A program made the translations under genes and the position numbers. From Dactylis glomerata (lineage: Eukaryota > Streptophyta > Magnoliopsida > Poales > Poaceae), in assembly GCA_007115705.1 (NCBI GenBank), contig QXEO01000734.1, positions 434,001 through 498,000 on the forward strand: DNA of 64,000 bases, given 5' to 3'. How positions within the stretch are numbered: position 1 is the stretch's first letter; every line of letters begins with the position of its first letter. Below the pieces are notes generated by a model, which was not told the origin of the DNA, did no database searches, and was given only the letters and a program-made list of their open reading frames with translations. Positions 44,773 through 58,866 of the stretch are shown one piece after another.

Positions 44773-47700
44773 AAAACAACAAAAAAGACACAAAGTAACC
44801 AAACCTAGGAGCCAATCAGAGTTTAGGAATCCCCTTCCACAGATCTCCCCTAGAGAGCATCTTAACCGTCCAAATATTCCCATCCGACGCACCAGCATGG
44901 TTTGTCCAAACCCTAGACCACCTCCATCCGCGCTCGATCCCACCCACGCCGCCATCACGTCTCCACGCACGGTCCAGTCGTCCCCGCAAACCCTAACCCT
45001 CTCTCCCTCTCCCTCTCTCCCCGCCACCACGCACAGTCCTTCATCTGATCCGATTGGATCCGATCTCGCCCATCTCCGCTCGATCACCGCGGGTGGCTGG
45101 TTGCAGGGGTCGTCTGGCTGGTGGCCGAGATGGACGGGGCCGCTGGGTGTGGCCTCGGGGTCGCCGGAGTCGCCCACTTCTTCCCTTCCATTCCTCCCGT
45201 CGGAAGCCCCCAGATCCAGCCTCCAGATCCACCCGATGCCGCCGGCCTCCCCAGGTAAGCCCGCCCCTGCCGTCCTCTTCTCCAAGCCGAGCGCATCCCG
45301 TGTCGCTCTGGCTCCCGATCAAATCGAGCAAACGCGCCCTTCTCCTGCCAAATTTCGATCTTGCGCCTCACGGGCGTATTGGTTTTGCAGGAAGCGTGCT
45401 CCCAAGGAGGGTGACTCCCACCACACCGCACCACACCAGCTCGCCGCGCCGCCCGCTACGACGAGATTCCGCGACTCCATCCCGCCCGCCGCCCCTGACC
45501 GCCGGAATCCCAAGCCGATCCACCAGCCCACCCGCCCGCCGGCGCGTAGGCTCCGCACTTCTATGCAGCTCAGGGCGATGGGGTGCGTCCAGTCCATGGC
45601 GAAGCAAAGGCAGCACCCGGCCGGCTACGAGGACCCCGTCCAGCTCACCTCCCAGACCGGATGTGAGCTCCCCTCCCCCTTCCTTCCCCCCCCCTTCCCA
45701 CGCAAATCCAGCTTCGGGTGATTGGGATTCTGGAAAATGGAATATGCTAGTAGGTGCTAACTAAGGATCCCGTAGATACTACTCGAGGCAGAACGAGTAA
45801 TAATCTGACTAGTACAGTTTACCGTATTATATTTCACACTACTACTAGTAGGTACTATGTGCTTTGATATGGTGTTCATGTGCCATGTGCTTGCCTCCTG
45901 GCTCGTGGATTTCTGACCTGGTAATAATCTGACTAGTACACCAAGGCTGCATTATCCGTGCTGCTCCTCATCTTCATGATCTGTGTTGTAGGTAGGTCAC
46001 TTTTCTCCTCTACATGCTTCTTGTATGCATCAAATATTTTTGGAGCTGTTTATATCATGTTCAGTAAGTGTTATATTGGGCAATTGTAAGAATGAGGAGT
46101 AGTTTAATTGTGTTTCATACTTTGAGAATCTTCTAGTTGGTACAAGTGCTCTGCTTGGTACATTGTAAGAGGTTAGGAGCTGTTTATATCCTGTTCAGTA
46201 AGCTTGGGCAATTGTAAGAAGTGAGGAGCTGTTTATATCCGTGTAAGATGTGCTATTATCTAAGTGTCTCCATCCTTCTCCTTTAACTAGTGCTCTTTGT
46301 GCTGCTTGCTGTAGAGTAATGTTAGTGCTGCTTGTTGTAGAGTCCAATCTAAATTGCATTGATAAAACAGTAATTAAGTTAATGTTTGCTGAAACTAGGT
46401 GCAAGCATTTGCTTCTTCTGATCCTTAGTGCTCACAATTTGCGGATGCTTTTGGGTTATGCTGCTAGCCGTTGCTTACTTGCTTAGTTTGTTTTATTATG
46501 TGGTCACTTGGTCAGGAAAAAGAATGTTGTAAACTCCTGATGTTGTATTAGTCTTCTAGAAATACTAGAGTAGTTCAAATAGGTAGGTTTATTTTGTTTC
46601 AATGCAGAGGTCATATATAATTGCTGATTACCTTGCAGTATGTCTACAGTAAATTGTCTGGTTCTTTCTGTTATGATCGGATGTTTAAGTGTTTTGATGG
46701 TGCAAGTTCTGAGTGTAAGAATTCATTGCCAGATTATCTCTAATACAATCAGAGTTATATATAATTTTTTTTGCTGAGTGCAAGTTCTGAGTTACACGTG
46801 TGTTGCTGATCTGTTTCACAGGTGTCTCTGTCTGAGATATGATTTGTTACTGAAGATGCTTACAACTATATGCTCACTTGTATCAATTATTAACTATGAA
46901 ATTTATGTATGTTAAATTAATAGATATACTTGTGTTTGTAAATTGTATAGATAGCAATTAAACTAGGGAGGACAAACTGTGTATAACTTGATATACTTAA
47001 GTTTGTCTTCCTTCCATTCATATACTTTGGTTGTTGATTAATTGTGTTAATGTGCGTTCCTGAGTCTCCCAGGAACTAGTTAGTGGGTCCTGTGCAGTTA
47101 TGCTTCTGCTTTTAATAGGTCTCAAATTTTCTGTTTGGCAAAGAAAGGAACAGATTAACTGAAACATGATGCTTATTTCAAGCTTTTGTTTATTTGCAGA
47201 CGTGAAGGGAGACATGATGCCTACCCATGTGCTGAAACGCATCAACCACGGCCATGGCAATGCAGCGGTGCTTTCTTCTCCAGATTAGATAAGTGTTTGG
47301 TTTAACCTGTTCTCTTTACATGTTTCTATGACATTCTTCTTTGATTGTGGCTTATTTATATGTTTTGAAGTGACTATGATTAAGTTCGGCCATTGTATGA
47401 TTCCAGTCAAATAGTGATAGAATGAACAATATCGAGTTGTAAGCACAATGGTACTATTAAAAGTAGCGTGTTATCTTTAAATCTGTGAGTATCTGTGTTG
47501 ATCAATATCTTGAAATTCTATACATAGGATTTTTGCGACAGTATACCTGGACATGGTGTAGGCTTGTGTTTAGTAATCCATGTTATATCTCTCACTCATT
47601 CAAACTGGGCGCGTAATGCAACAAACTGTTCAGCTATATATTAAACTAAAATCAAATAAAAATGAGTGTTACATTGTGTTGGTACTAACCAAATTAACCT

Positions 47701-48058
47701 ACAATCTGGAGGTAAGTTAGATTCTTCTTTACTAAGTATTTTTAGCAGAAAGAGTTGATGTTTTGCCATATAAGCTTGCTGACATGATGCGTACTCTGGA
47801 TTTGGCAGGTTGCTAAGGCGTTGGTGGAGGGGGAGTGGTCATGATGATGCAGTAGCAAGAAGACATCCTGTAGGTTGCGAGGCGATTTTGGCTGGCTGGA
47901 TCATTACTTTGGCTATGTTGCCTGTTGTAGGAGTAGGATATATATAGTCGTTCAGTGGGTTAATATTATTGTGGCGTTGATGTTGTATGTTGCCTGATGT
48001 TGTATGCATCTGATTTGTGGAAATACTGTAATAGGCTCTTATTAAAAGAATTTCATTT
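44773..48058 (+). CDS. Gene-like passenger in CACTA copy 2 (CDS exons 45563-45662, 47200-47267, 47809-47844)
   Basis: The same splice-site pairs and the same 67-codon frame as in copy 1 are kept 16868 bp downstream. I saw no change within the predicted coding exons. Function not recognised. Being a duplicate made with the array, its identity is not independent evidence of selection. Confidence 0.4.
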
Positions 48059-48689
48059 ATTTATCTGTTTTGATCAAATTATCTGGTGCTTAATTATTGT
48101 CAACTTGTTGGAATACAAAACCTGGCAAGTGGGACCTGACCAGTGGGACCAGTATGATAATACGAACTGACAAGTGGGACCAGTGCGAGAATTGACAGGT
48201 GGGACCAGCCCAGTAAAAAATTAACTGTAGAAAATAGAAAAAGGATGTAAAAAAGCTATACAGCGCAATAGAGATATTGACCAAAACAAGGCCAAGGCCC
48301 AGGGAAAAAAGGCTAGACTTATTTGGCTTGGCCCATATAGATCACTGAAATAAATTGGGCTGATTTCGATTTACATGTCTGCCACGTGTACGCCACCTGT
48401 ATTCCACGTCGGATTGCTGATGTGGCCTCCTGCCACGCGTATGCCATGTCGGATTGCTGATGTGGCCTCCCCAATTTGCCCATGACGATATTATATCGTC
48501 ATAAGCATTATGACGGTTCAATATTGTCATAGACGGTTATGACGATCTTAGTGAATTCGTCATGTTCGATCATCAACGACGCCCCGTTTTTGACGATCAT
48601 TTTTTCGTCATAAAATCGTCATAGATCAACCATTATGATGATCTAGTGACGAATTTTGAGCGTCAGTAGTCAACACATTTCTTGTAGTG

Positions 48690-49362
48690 CAAGGGGGCCA
48701 TGCTCAATGAGCACCCGGATGGAGAGCTACGGTGGCTTATCAGGGCGAGTTGCCGTGGCAAGAAGGGAGATCTAAGTTCTCCAAGGATCAAGTTTGAGCT
48801 TGTGGAGAACACTTGGGCCGATGGTTTGGTAAGAGGTATGCAGGAGATGCATGCCCGCTTGTGCGGACTGCATGTGGAGGAGGTCCAGGGGGAGCGCTTT
48901 AGGAACTTTGCTCGGCGTGATGCGGAAGGGCGTCCCGCAAACATGCCAAGGCAAAATGAGCCGAGTACCTATATCGATCACATGGACTTATTGTTGTACT
49001 CCACTCAGCAGGAGGCAGATCGTGCCCGTACCAAGGCCAACCTTGAGCACTTCGCACTTGTAGAGGCGAGAAGCACTATCAGGATCCTTGCTCGGGATCG
49101 CAAGAGCCTTCGTCGCCAGCGCGATGAGAGAGATCAGACCATTGAGGAGTTGAAGGCCAATGTGGCTGAGCTGACTGAGTACATTGAGGATCTAGAGAGC
49201 CACCTCGGTGAGGAGGAAGGCATTGACCTCCGCAAGGAGGATAATGCCCTCGTGAGTGACGAGGATGACTTCATGGAGGACCTTGATGATCAGGAAAATG
49301 ATGAGGATGCGGGATTCATTGAGGATGATGAGGAGGAAGACCCCGAGGAGCCCGATGTTTAG
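48690..49362 (+). pseudogene. ORF1 of unit D, 3' part (220-codon frame from ATG 48700)
   Basis: Identical in structure to the unit C fragment, including the acquired ATG and the H-to-R and D-to-A changes. Confidence 0.8.
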
Positions 49363-49633
49363 ACTGGAGATCCCCGTGTTATCTAGTTATGAGTTTACTT
49401 TAAGTCACTTCGTGTAGGTGTGAGTTGTATCCCCTCTCTAGTAGACGAGTCGCAATGGTTTGATGTAAACCATTTGTAATGTGTGAACTCGTATGTGTGG
49501 TATGTTTGATGTTTGTTGAATGAAATATGAATTTGGCCCTTAAGGCCTTAGTAAGACAAAATTGCATCATCCATGTTACATTTAAATCTTAGTAATTAGT
49601 TGTTCCCTCTTGTCTTACACACATTATCTTCAG

Positions 49634-52600
49634 ATGCCGCGAGTACCCCCACCCCCGAACCCGGAAGTGGCACAACTGCTAAGGTTGATCATGGAAGACC
49701 GGGAAGCAGCCCGAGCTGAGCGCCAAGCTAACTTGGCCACTCTTCAGCAGCTAACCCAGATGGCAATGAACCACAACAATGGAAATGGAAATGGCCATGG
49801 TGAAGGAGATAACAATGGCCATGGTGATCACCGATCCAAGTTAAGGAGTTTCCAAAACACCAACCCACCTATGTTCACTAAGTCTGAAGAACCCTTAGAT
49901 GCGGATGACTGGCTTCACACTATGGAGAACAATTTGGCAGTCGCCGAAGTTGGCGAAAATGAGAAGGTCTTGTACACCACCCACTATCTTGCTGGAGCCG
50001 CAAGAGCTTGGTGGGATAGCACTCGTGCAATGCAAGCCCAAGGGTATGTGATGCCTTGGGAGGAGTTCAAGAGCAAGTTTAGCAAAGCCCATGTTCCTTT
50101 GGGATTGGTTAAAAGGATGAGAGATGAGTTCAGAAATCTGAAGCAAGGTTCCCTATCGGTGGTTGACTACCGTGACAAGTTCCTTACCTTGTCTAGGTAT
50201 GCCCCAGATGACACCAACACAAATGAGAAGAAGCAAGAGAGGTTTCTGAATGGACTTCATGATGAGATGCAATGTGTCTTGGTCAGCATTCCCTTTGCAG
50301 ACCTGGAGTCCTTGGTGGACTCTGCCATTCAGATGGAAGGCAAACTCAAGCAAGCTGCAGAGAACCGCAAGCGCCGTCTGATGTATCAAGGCAACTCAAG
50401 CAACTCGCAGAAGCCAAGGGGAAATCCACCTATGGGTTTTGCCCCTAGACCTATGAGGCCATCTGCACCTGCTCCACGTCCGAACTTCCCCAACCGTCCG
50501 ACCGGCAACAACTTTAACCGTGCACCTCCAAGACCTAATGGCAACAACTTCAACCCCAATACTCCTAGGCCAAATGGCGCACCTGCGCTGCCCAAGTCTG
50601 GTGACAAGTCGGGTGTTACCTGTTATGAGTGCAGACTCAAAGGGCACTACTCCAATGAGTGCCCGAAGAAGCTGAATGATGCATCCAAGACCCCTGCTCC
50701 TGCTCAGCAACAACGCCGTGTTGGAAATGGCAAGAATTATCCACCAAGGAACCAGCCTCACGCTCGAGGCCGTCTGAACCACATGAATGTTGAAGAAGCT
50801 CAGGAAGCAACCGACATTGTGCTTGGTATGTTCCCTGTTAATTCCGTTCCTGCAAGAGTTCTGTTTGATTCTGGAGCTTCACACTCATTTGTTACTAAGT
50901 TATTTGTTGATAAAAGTGGACTTCAACCAACCCCCATGAAACATGCCATGTTAGTACAAATACTTGGGTCAACAACGAGGGCTGAGTGGAACTGTTTGGC
51001 AGTTCCCATAAAAATTCATGGAATAGCTTTCTTAGCCAATTTGATAGTGTTGGGAACTAAAGGTTTGGAAGTAGTTCTTGGTATGAATTGGATGTCTTCC
51101 CATCAAGGAGTGATAGATTGTGCCAAGAAGACCATCACCATGAAGAGTAGCATGGGAATTGTAGTAAGGCATGTGTCCGTAAAACCACGCCAAACCACCA
51201 GATGTCATAAGAGTATCTCAGGACCAACTCTAGAGCAAGTTCCCATCGTCTGTGAATACCCGGATGTTTTTCCCGATGAGCTACCCGGAATGCCACCAGA
51301 TCGGGATATTGAGTTTGTCATTGAGCTTATCCTCGGAACTGGATCTATAGCCCAACGACCCTATCGTATGAACCCAGCTGAACTAGTGGAGTTAAAGAAG
51401 CAATTGGATGACCTTTTGAGTAAGGGATTGATTCAGCCAAGTTCATCTGCTTGGAGATCACCCGTCTTGTTTGTGGATAAAAGTGACGGTTCCAGCCGAC
51501 TGTGCACTGTTTACCGCAAGATAAATGATGTGACCATCAAGAATAAGTATCCTCTCCCAAAGATAGATGATCTGTTTGACCAATTGACTGGAGCTCAAGT
51601 CTTCTCAAAGATAGACCTTAGAACTGGATACCATCAACTGAAGATCCGTGCAACCGATATACCCAAAACAGCCTTCACTACCCGATACGGATTGTATGAG
51701 TACACCGTAATGTCCTTTGGATTAACCAATGCCCCTACCTATTTCATGAATCTCATGAATAAGGTTTTCATGGAGTTTTTTGATAAGTTTGTTGTTGTCT
51801 TCATTGATGACATTCTTATCTACTCCAAGTCTGAAGAAGAGCATGCAACCCATTTGAGATTAATCTTAGAGACTCTGAGAGAGCATCAGCTATATGCCAA
51901 GTTCAGTAAGTGTGAGTTTTGGTTGAAGGAAGTTGGATTCTTAGGCCATGTATTATCAGCTGGAGGAATATCAGTAGACCCAAAGAAGATCAAATCAGTC
52001 ATGGAATGGGAAGCCCCTACCACTCAAACTGAAGTTAGAGGTTTTCTCGGATTAGCAGGATATTACCGCAAATTTGTTGAAGGGTTTTCAAGCATTGCCA
52101 GACCCATGACCCAATTGTTGAAGAAGGACAAGAAGTTTGAATGGACCCCTAAGTGTGAAGAAAGTTTTCAGGAGCTCAAGAAGCGATTGGTAACCGCCCC
52201 CGTCCTAACCATGCCCGATATCACCACGAACTTTGATGTCTATTGCGATGCTTCCAAACTTGGACTTGGTTGTGTATTAATGCAAGAAGGCAAGGTCATA
52301 GCTTACCTCTCCCGGCAGCTTCGACCTCATGAAGAAAACTATCCAACCCATGATCTGGAGTTAGCAGCCGTAGTTCTAGCTTTGAAGACCTGGAGACACT
52401 ATCTTATGGGTAACCGTTGCGAAATCTATACTGATCACAAGAGTTTGAAGTATATTTTCACCCAGAAGGGGTTGAACATGAGGCAAAGAAGATGGATAGA
52501 GTTGATCAAGGATTATGATCTGGAAATTCATTATCACCCCGGTAAGGCCAATGTAGTGGCCGATGCATTAAGTAGGAAGCCATGCACCTTGAATATGATG

Positions 52601-54145
52601 ATCAAGGAGGAGCAACCTATGTTGCACCAAGAGTTTGAAAAGTTTGGATTGGAACTAGTCAGTCAAGGATTCTGAGCCAACCTGGAGTTTCAACCCACCT
52701 TGATGAGCCAAATCAAAGAAGCCCAGAAGGGAAATGAGAGTATTGACGGAATTAAGCGCAGAATTAGTTCCGGCAAGGTGCCAGGATTTGAAGAAGATGA
52801 TCAAGGAGTTCTTTGGTATAAAGGACGTATTTGTGTGCCTGCGGACTCAGAATTGAAGGAAGTTATTATGAAGGAAGCCCATGAGACACCTTACTCCATC
52901 CACCCCGGTGGAACTAAGATGTATCAAGATCTGAAGGAGAAATTTTGGTGGCATGGGATGAAGCGTGAGATTGCATCGTTCATATCCAAGTGTGACATTT
53001 GCCAAAGAGTCAAGGCTGAACATCAACGTCCTGCGGGATTGCTGCAACCTTTGCAAGTTCCGGAATGGAAGTGGGAATCTGTTGGAATGGATTTCATCAC
53101 TGGATTTCCAAGGTCTAGCCGCGGAAATGACTCTATCTGGGTCATTGTGGATAGACTGACCAAAGTTGCCCACTTTATTCCTGTCAAGACCACTTATACC
53201 TCAGGACAGCTGGCAAGTCTTTACCTATCCAGAATTTTTAGTTTGCATGGAGTCCCTAAAACCATAGTTTCTGATCGAGGAACCCAATTCACCTCAAGAT
53301 TTTGGAGAAGTTTGCACCAAGCCTTGGGAACCAAATTAGCTTTTAGCACAGCTTACCACCCTCAGACTGATGGACAGACTGAAAGGGTAAATCAGATACT
53401 TGAAGATATGTTGAGAGCCTGTGTTCTAGCCTATGGAGCTAAGTGGGAAGATTGTCTGCCTTTCGCGGAGTTTTCCTACAACAACAGTTATCAAGCCAGT
53501 TTGCAAATGGCCCCATTTGAAGCTTTATATGGAAGAAAGTGTCGTACCCCTTTGAATTGGTCTGAAACCGGAGACAGTAAGATATTTGGTCCGGACATTC
53601 TGCAAGAGGCTGAAGAGAAGGTTCGCATGATTTGGGACTACCTCAAGGCAGCCCAGTCTAGACAGAAGAGTTATGCCGACAAGAGACGTAGAGAACTGAC
53701 CTTCAAGATGGGAGATTTTGTATATCTTAGAGTATCACCTCTCAAGGGAATGCAGAGATTCCAAGTAAAAGGAAAGCTTGCACCAAGGTATATTGGACCC
53801 TTCAAGATACTAGGTCGCCGAGGAGAAGTGTCTTATCAGTTGGAAATGCCCCCTGAATTGTCTGAAGTGCACGATGTTTTTCACGTGTCTTTACTTCGGA
53901 AATGTCTTGAAGTTCCAGAGAAGCCAGAAATCTTCAAGAATATTGATCACCGTTCTGTGGACATCAACAAGGATTTGACCTATCGTGAAGTACCTATCCG
54001 TATCCTCGAGGAAGCATATCGAACCACTCGAACCCGAAGCATCAAGTTTCTGAAAGTTCAGTGGAGCAATCACACAGAAGAGGAAGCTACTTGGGAACGA
54101 GAAGATTACCTTCAGAAAGAATTTCCCAATCTTTTCAGTTCTTAG
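49634..54145 (+). pseudogene. Gag-pol of unit D with the same in-frame stop as unit C
   Basis: TGA at 52673-52675 replaces the Leu codon of unit B, leaving a 1013-aa first half (49634-52675). An open remainder covers integrase (DD35E retained) and chromodomain to 54145. The translated halves match unit C throughout, so the nonsense mutation existed before the C/D duplication. This unit and C could still supply Gag, protease, RT and RNase H, but not integrase, unless the stop is read through. Confidence 0.9.
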
Positions 54146-54150
54146 TTAGT

Positions 54151-54188
54151 GAATCTCGGGGACGAGATTCTTTTTAAGGGGGGAAGAT
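54151..54188 (+). promoter_or_regulatory. Hairpin and polypurine tract, internal D
   Basis: Hairpin 54151-54170 and AAGGGGGGAAGAT 54176-54188, abutting LTR-d. Confidence 0.8.
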
Positions 54189-57100
54189 TGTAACAACCCA
54201 AAGAATTGTAATCCATTTCCTATTAATTAAAGTGCCAAATTTTGGACCAAATAAAACTTTTTCATTCATATTGCATGTATGCATATGTTTCTATTATATG
54301 TCTTTTATGATTTCATGTGTGTATTAATTTGTTGTGCAATACTTAGTTAATTCAAACTTAACCAACAGAAGCATTAGAGAAGAACTATAAGAGCTAAAGA
54401 AACCAGAAATAAAAATAATAAAGAAAAAGAGAAGAAAAGTTTGATCTAGGAAATATTATTGACTACCCTACTTTGGACACTTAGAATAAGAAATCTGTAA
54501 CTCAAGTAAGGGTGTGGTCAGTTAGTTGAGCTTGACCAGGCTGCATACTAACTTGACCAAGAAGTTTCAAACCAAAATTCAAATCGGAACCTAACTCAAA
54601 CATCAGCCAAAGTTTGAATCTGAAACAGTGACCATACCCCAAAATTCAAATGTGATTTCTGCAAAACATCATCTTTTTGCTCAACAAAAATATATCTGGA
54701 ATCCTTGTGAAGTATCTTGACAAACCACAGTGGCCGTTTTCAAAATTTCGAAATTCAAATTCTTGCGGGCATTGTGTCGAACATCTGGTGGGCAAAAATC
54801 CAGAAAATCGGAGATACTATGGCCAACCCTGTTCCCGTTCGTCTTGATCCTGTAGCCATGCTCGTGGAGTCCCCCGCTGTCGAGCCCAGCCTCCTCTGCC
54901 CCGACCCAGGCCATGCGACATGGAAGGAGAAGGAAGACGCCACCCGGACCCCCCCTCTCTGTCCCTCTTCTCTCTGCACGATGCCGACCGTCGTGGCCTC
55001 GCCAACGCTGACCCACAATACCCCGTCGCCGCGACCAAGCCCCGCCAGCACGCCCCCAAGGCCGTCGCGCCCGGCTTTGCTCGCGCACCCCGCCAGACAT
55101 CGCCCCCAGCATGCCACTGGAAACCCTAGCTCCCGCGCCCTCCCGTGCCTATAAAACCCCCTCGCCGACGCCCAGAAGCAGCACACCCTCACCGCCACCG
55201 ATTCCGACTCTTCTTTCTTCCTCTCTCCCTCAGAATCGTCCAAGCTCTGCAAGAGAGCGCCGCCGCGTTCTGGAGGAGTCCGGCCACCGTTGGACACGCC
55301 GCCGGTGCCAGGCGGAGGAGTCAAGCTGCCACCGCCATTCTGCGTCATCGCCGACGACCCCTACTTCCTCTCCGTCGAGCCCCCGCCGTCGAACACTCGT
55401 CTCTGCAAGCGCCGGTGAGCTCCCGCCCCAGCCGAGGTAGATGACGCCTGTGAGCCGTTGGATCTTGATCCATCGGTAGCGTACCGATTCGGGTGACTTA
55501 AGTGACCTGACCGGTGGGCTCCACCTGTCAGGTTTAAAATTAGAAAGGCCTCCCGCCCTGCGAAGCGGTATTTGGGCCGGCCCGTTCGGAAACCCTCGGT
55601 GCGGCCCAGTTCTCGCTAGAATTCGGTCCGAATCGTTTTTAATTATTTCCCGCTCATTTTGAATTGTTTCAAATATGTTTCAGATATGATTTTCAAACTT
55701 TAATTCCAAGAGATTTATAAATCCATTTTTAGCAAATAAATATGCGTTGGAAAGCTTAGGAAATTGTCTAGCCTCTGAAACTAGTTAGAATCCAATTTGA
55801 GTTAGGGATTTAATTCAATAAGAATACTTTGACCATAGCCTTATTAATCTTAGGAAAATTTTAGAAAATTGTTTAAAACTCCTAAAATCTTAAAACTTGG
55901 TTTATGAACTCACTAGTTAACTTGTCTACTGTTTAGTCCAACCTTAATCCACTCAAACCTTGTTAGTGAGATCAATTAAACTCTAATCCAACCCTAGTTT
56001 GTAGCATAAAATGATAGATCTCTAAGATACACTTAGATTAGTTTTTCCCTCAATACCAATTCACTTAATTAATCTTTCTCCACTTGAACTAGTCCTAATA
56101 ACCTTAGTTTAATACCAATGCTTAGAAAGTAAACAACATATGGCACATGGTAGACAAATCTAACTTACGCACTTGATGAACACTTGGAAGAAATCTTGCA
56201 ACACAACCCAATAAAATCCAACATGAATTCTATTGTTTGAAAACAAGTATATGTGTTTGGAGTGTTGTTAGAATTGTGTAGTGATTGTGTGCCTTGTGTT
56301 TATTCGTTATTAGATGCTAGTGTTGCTGAGGAGGATATTGAGGGGGAATTTTACCAAGAAGAAGAAGACTACCCCGGACACTTTGCCAACCAAGGCAAGC
56401 CATCTTTTGAATCATACTCCAAATGCCTAGCTTTACTGTTGCATTCTACTGGTTTTTAAGTAAATTGCATGATTGAATTGCTAGAGTAGAATGATAGTTG
56501 TGTAGTGATATCTTGCTTAGCAAGAGTATCAAGCTAAGTTTATCCAACCTTATCTAGTGGTATCATCACCCAATATAGTTGCTTAGTCGCTAATAAAATT
56601 AAGTCCATCTATAAGGGGAACCCTATTTGAAATTAGTGACTTGAACTTGACAACTTGAATTGGAGATTTCTCCTACATGATGGTTTTATGAAGGAAAATA
56701 ATCTTGACTAAGGACTATGGAATGTATTTGTTAAATGATAATAAGTGATGTACCATGTGAGCCAACCATTACCGTACGACCACATTACCCCTAAATGGGA
56801 AGGGGCTTAGTCTGTAGCTTGTTTATTCTAGTATGGGAGATCTTGCATCATCTTTTATAGAAGTAAGCCATGTGTGGGTGCTACCGAACCGAGTGGAAAA
56901 TTTCCATGCATGGAGCACTCTGCAGCGGGCAAAACTATGAGTGCCAAAATGGACTCCTAGGGAAGAATCCTATACTAGCGTAGACAAGTGAAGGAGTTTG
57001 TTTGATTATCTGAACCTCGCATACTTTGTGTATGACGATCTGTGGAATTCTCCCGGCAGATGTATCGAATCTTGTGGGTAAAGTGTACCCCTCTGCAGAG

Positions 57101-57742
57101 GTTTCAAAACTATTCGAATAGCCGCGTCCGCGGTCATGGACAGTTGGCAAGCTGTACTTGACTTTTTTCAAGAATGATAATAACTTATGGTGAACTTGAT
57201 GAATGACTTGACTCGACATTGATGTTGACACAATTGAAGTTCCTCTTTAGAGTTACTTAGAGAACTAAACCTCTTTTCTACCAATGAACATTCTTGGGAA
57301 ACAAAACTAGCTTTTGCAACTAAACTTAGTGCTTAGTCCACCATATCAACCTTGCATATCTATTTCATCATTTCATTTATAAGATGGTTTGCGAGTGCAT
57401 CCAATGTACTCATGGCTGTGTCCCTGGCTATCAACTTGGCTAGACTATGGGGAAGAGTATCCGGAGGAAGGTTATGAAGAAGAGTATCAGAACTAAGATC
57501 GTCTCCTGAGTCGCCATTGCCTGTAGGGTGAAGGCATGAGGCCCGAAGACGTTTTCTCCGCTGCTATATTGTGTTGTAATATGAACTTGGTCACTATGAC
57601 CATTTGTATGTGAACTTTTCGTATTGTAATGTCTATGGAACTGGTTACCAACTACGTTATGTGTATCACAAGAATGATTCTGGGATTGTGGTGGAATGCA
57701 TAACGGGCACTTCAAATTTGTTATAAATTCGGGGGTGTTACA
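54189..57742 (+). repeat. Gypsy LTR-d (3554 bp)
   Basis: Full length, TGTAACAACCC...GGGTGTTACA, TATA box at 55150-55156. It differs from LTR-b at about four bases and from LTR-c only by the ten single-base losses in the latter. It is shared by units D and E. Confidence 0.93.
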
Positions 57743-57745
57743 AGT

Positions 57746-57758
57746 TGGTATCAGAGCC
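57746..57758 (+). promoter_or_regulatory. Primer-binding site (tRNA-iMet), internal E
   Basis: TGGTATCAGAGCC, three bases after LTR-d. Confidence 0.85.
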
Positions 57759-57958
57759 TAGGTTGACCATAGGAGACCTTAGTTAGAATGGGCGTTAAAT
57801 GAAACCTTTATAAAAGCAAAGATATCAGTAATGGTTTAAAATTGCTTAGTCTTTTCCTCTCTATTTACAAAGCTTTGTACATGATTCAGTTTTTACCTAC
57901 TTAAAATTTTGCACACTTGAGTTGGTCACTAACTTAATCTAATCCAAAAAAATTGTAG

Positions 57959-58071
57959 ATGGCCCCGGTGTTCACTGAGCAGTACCAGTTGGGCCATGGT
58001 GGTAGCCTTTGTTTCGAGCGCGACCTCACCACCCTGACCTTGTTCCTGGATCGTCTGTATCCGGAGTTCAA
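57959..58071 (+). pseudogene. ORF1 of unit E, 5' part, cut by CACTA insertion
   Basis: Same 113 bases as units C and D, ATG at 57959, ending in CAA (58069-58071). Confidence 0.85.
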
Positions 58072-58798
58072 CACTACAAGAAATGTGTTGACTAGTGACG
58101 TTTTCATCATGACCCTAGAGAAAAGTGTCATAAAGTAGTGACGATTTTGTACTAGATCGTCATGGACTATTTGGGGAGTCCACCAGCCCTAAAAATTACG
58201 ACGATTTGAACCAGAAACGTCATAATCCAATGGGCATCAAATCGTCATAACCTCTCCCATGCAGTTTGAGACCTTATCCGGAGTCTCTTACGACGAAAAT
58301 AGATCGTCATAATCGCTAATTTAAAATATATTTGAAATGGTTGGACTGCCACCTCAGCGGTTTTGCCAACGTGTCGCCTATGTGTATATTTACGCCTATG
58401 TGTAATATCCATGTGTCAATTTTTCTTATGTGGAGTATAGGACTCATTTTTCTTACGTGGAGTGTAGGACCCATCCGTCATACACTTGAATTTAGACAGA
58501 CCAACCTAACACACGGGTCCCACACATCGGTCTGACCTGACATGCGGGTCCCACGCGTCGATCCGATCTGAAAACGGGTCCCACTGGCGGGTCTAATGGA
58601 CCTGACAGGCGAGTCCCATTAGCTGACAGGCGGGTCCCAGAACCAACCCTGACAACATGTCCTACGGGCGGGTCCCATGAGCGGACTGACAACTGGACCT
58701 CCACAACGTGTGCCACACGACCTGACCTGACAGCCGGGTCCCAGAAACGGACCTCCCACCGGCGAAGCATAGTGGCAAAATAAACAGAAGTCGCGCGC

Positions 58799-58866
58799 GG
58801 TAGCCAGGGTTCGAACCCAGGACCTCCACCCGGAGCGCTCCCTTAACCACCGTGGTAGAGCAACCC
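58799..58866 (-). repeat. tRNA-like segment in CACTA copy 3
   Basis: Same 68-bp sequence as in copies 1 and 2. Confidence 0.5.

Larger units (their letters stand above)
41193..48689. mobile_element. CACTA transposon copy 2 (7497 bp)
   Basis: Same ends, same CAA duplication (41190-41192 and 48690-48692) and same insertion point in ORF1 as copy 1, so it is a duplicate by array expansion and not a new insertion. It is four bases shorter through five one-base losses and one gain between about 42.48 and 43.6 kb. A few substitutions are shared with copy 3 rather than copy 1 (for example CATGCAGTTTGAG, CAACCTAACAC). Confidence 0.95.
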
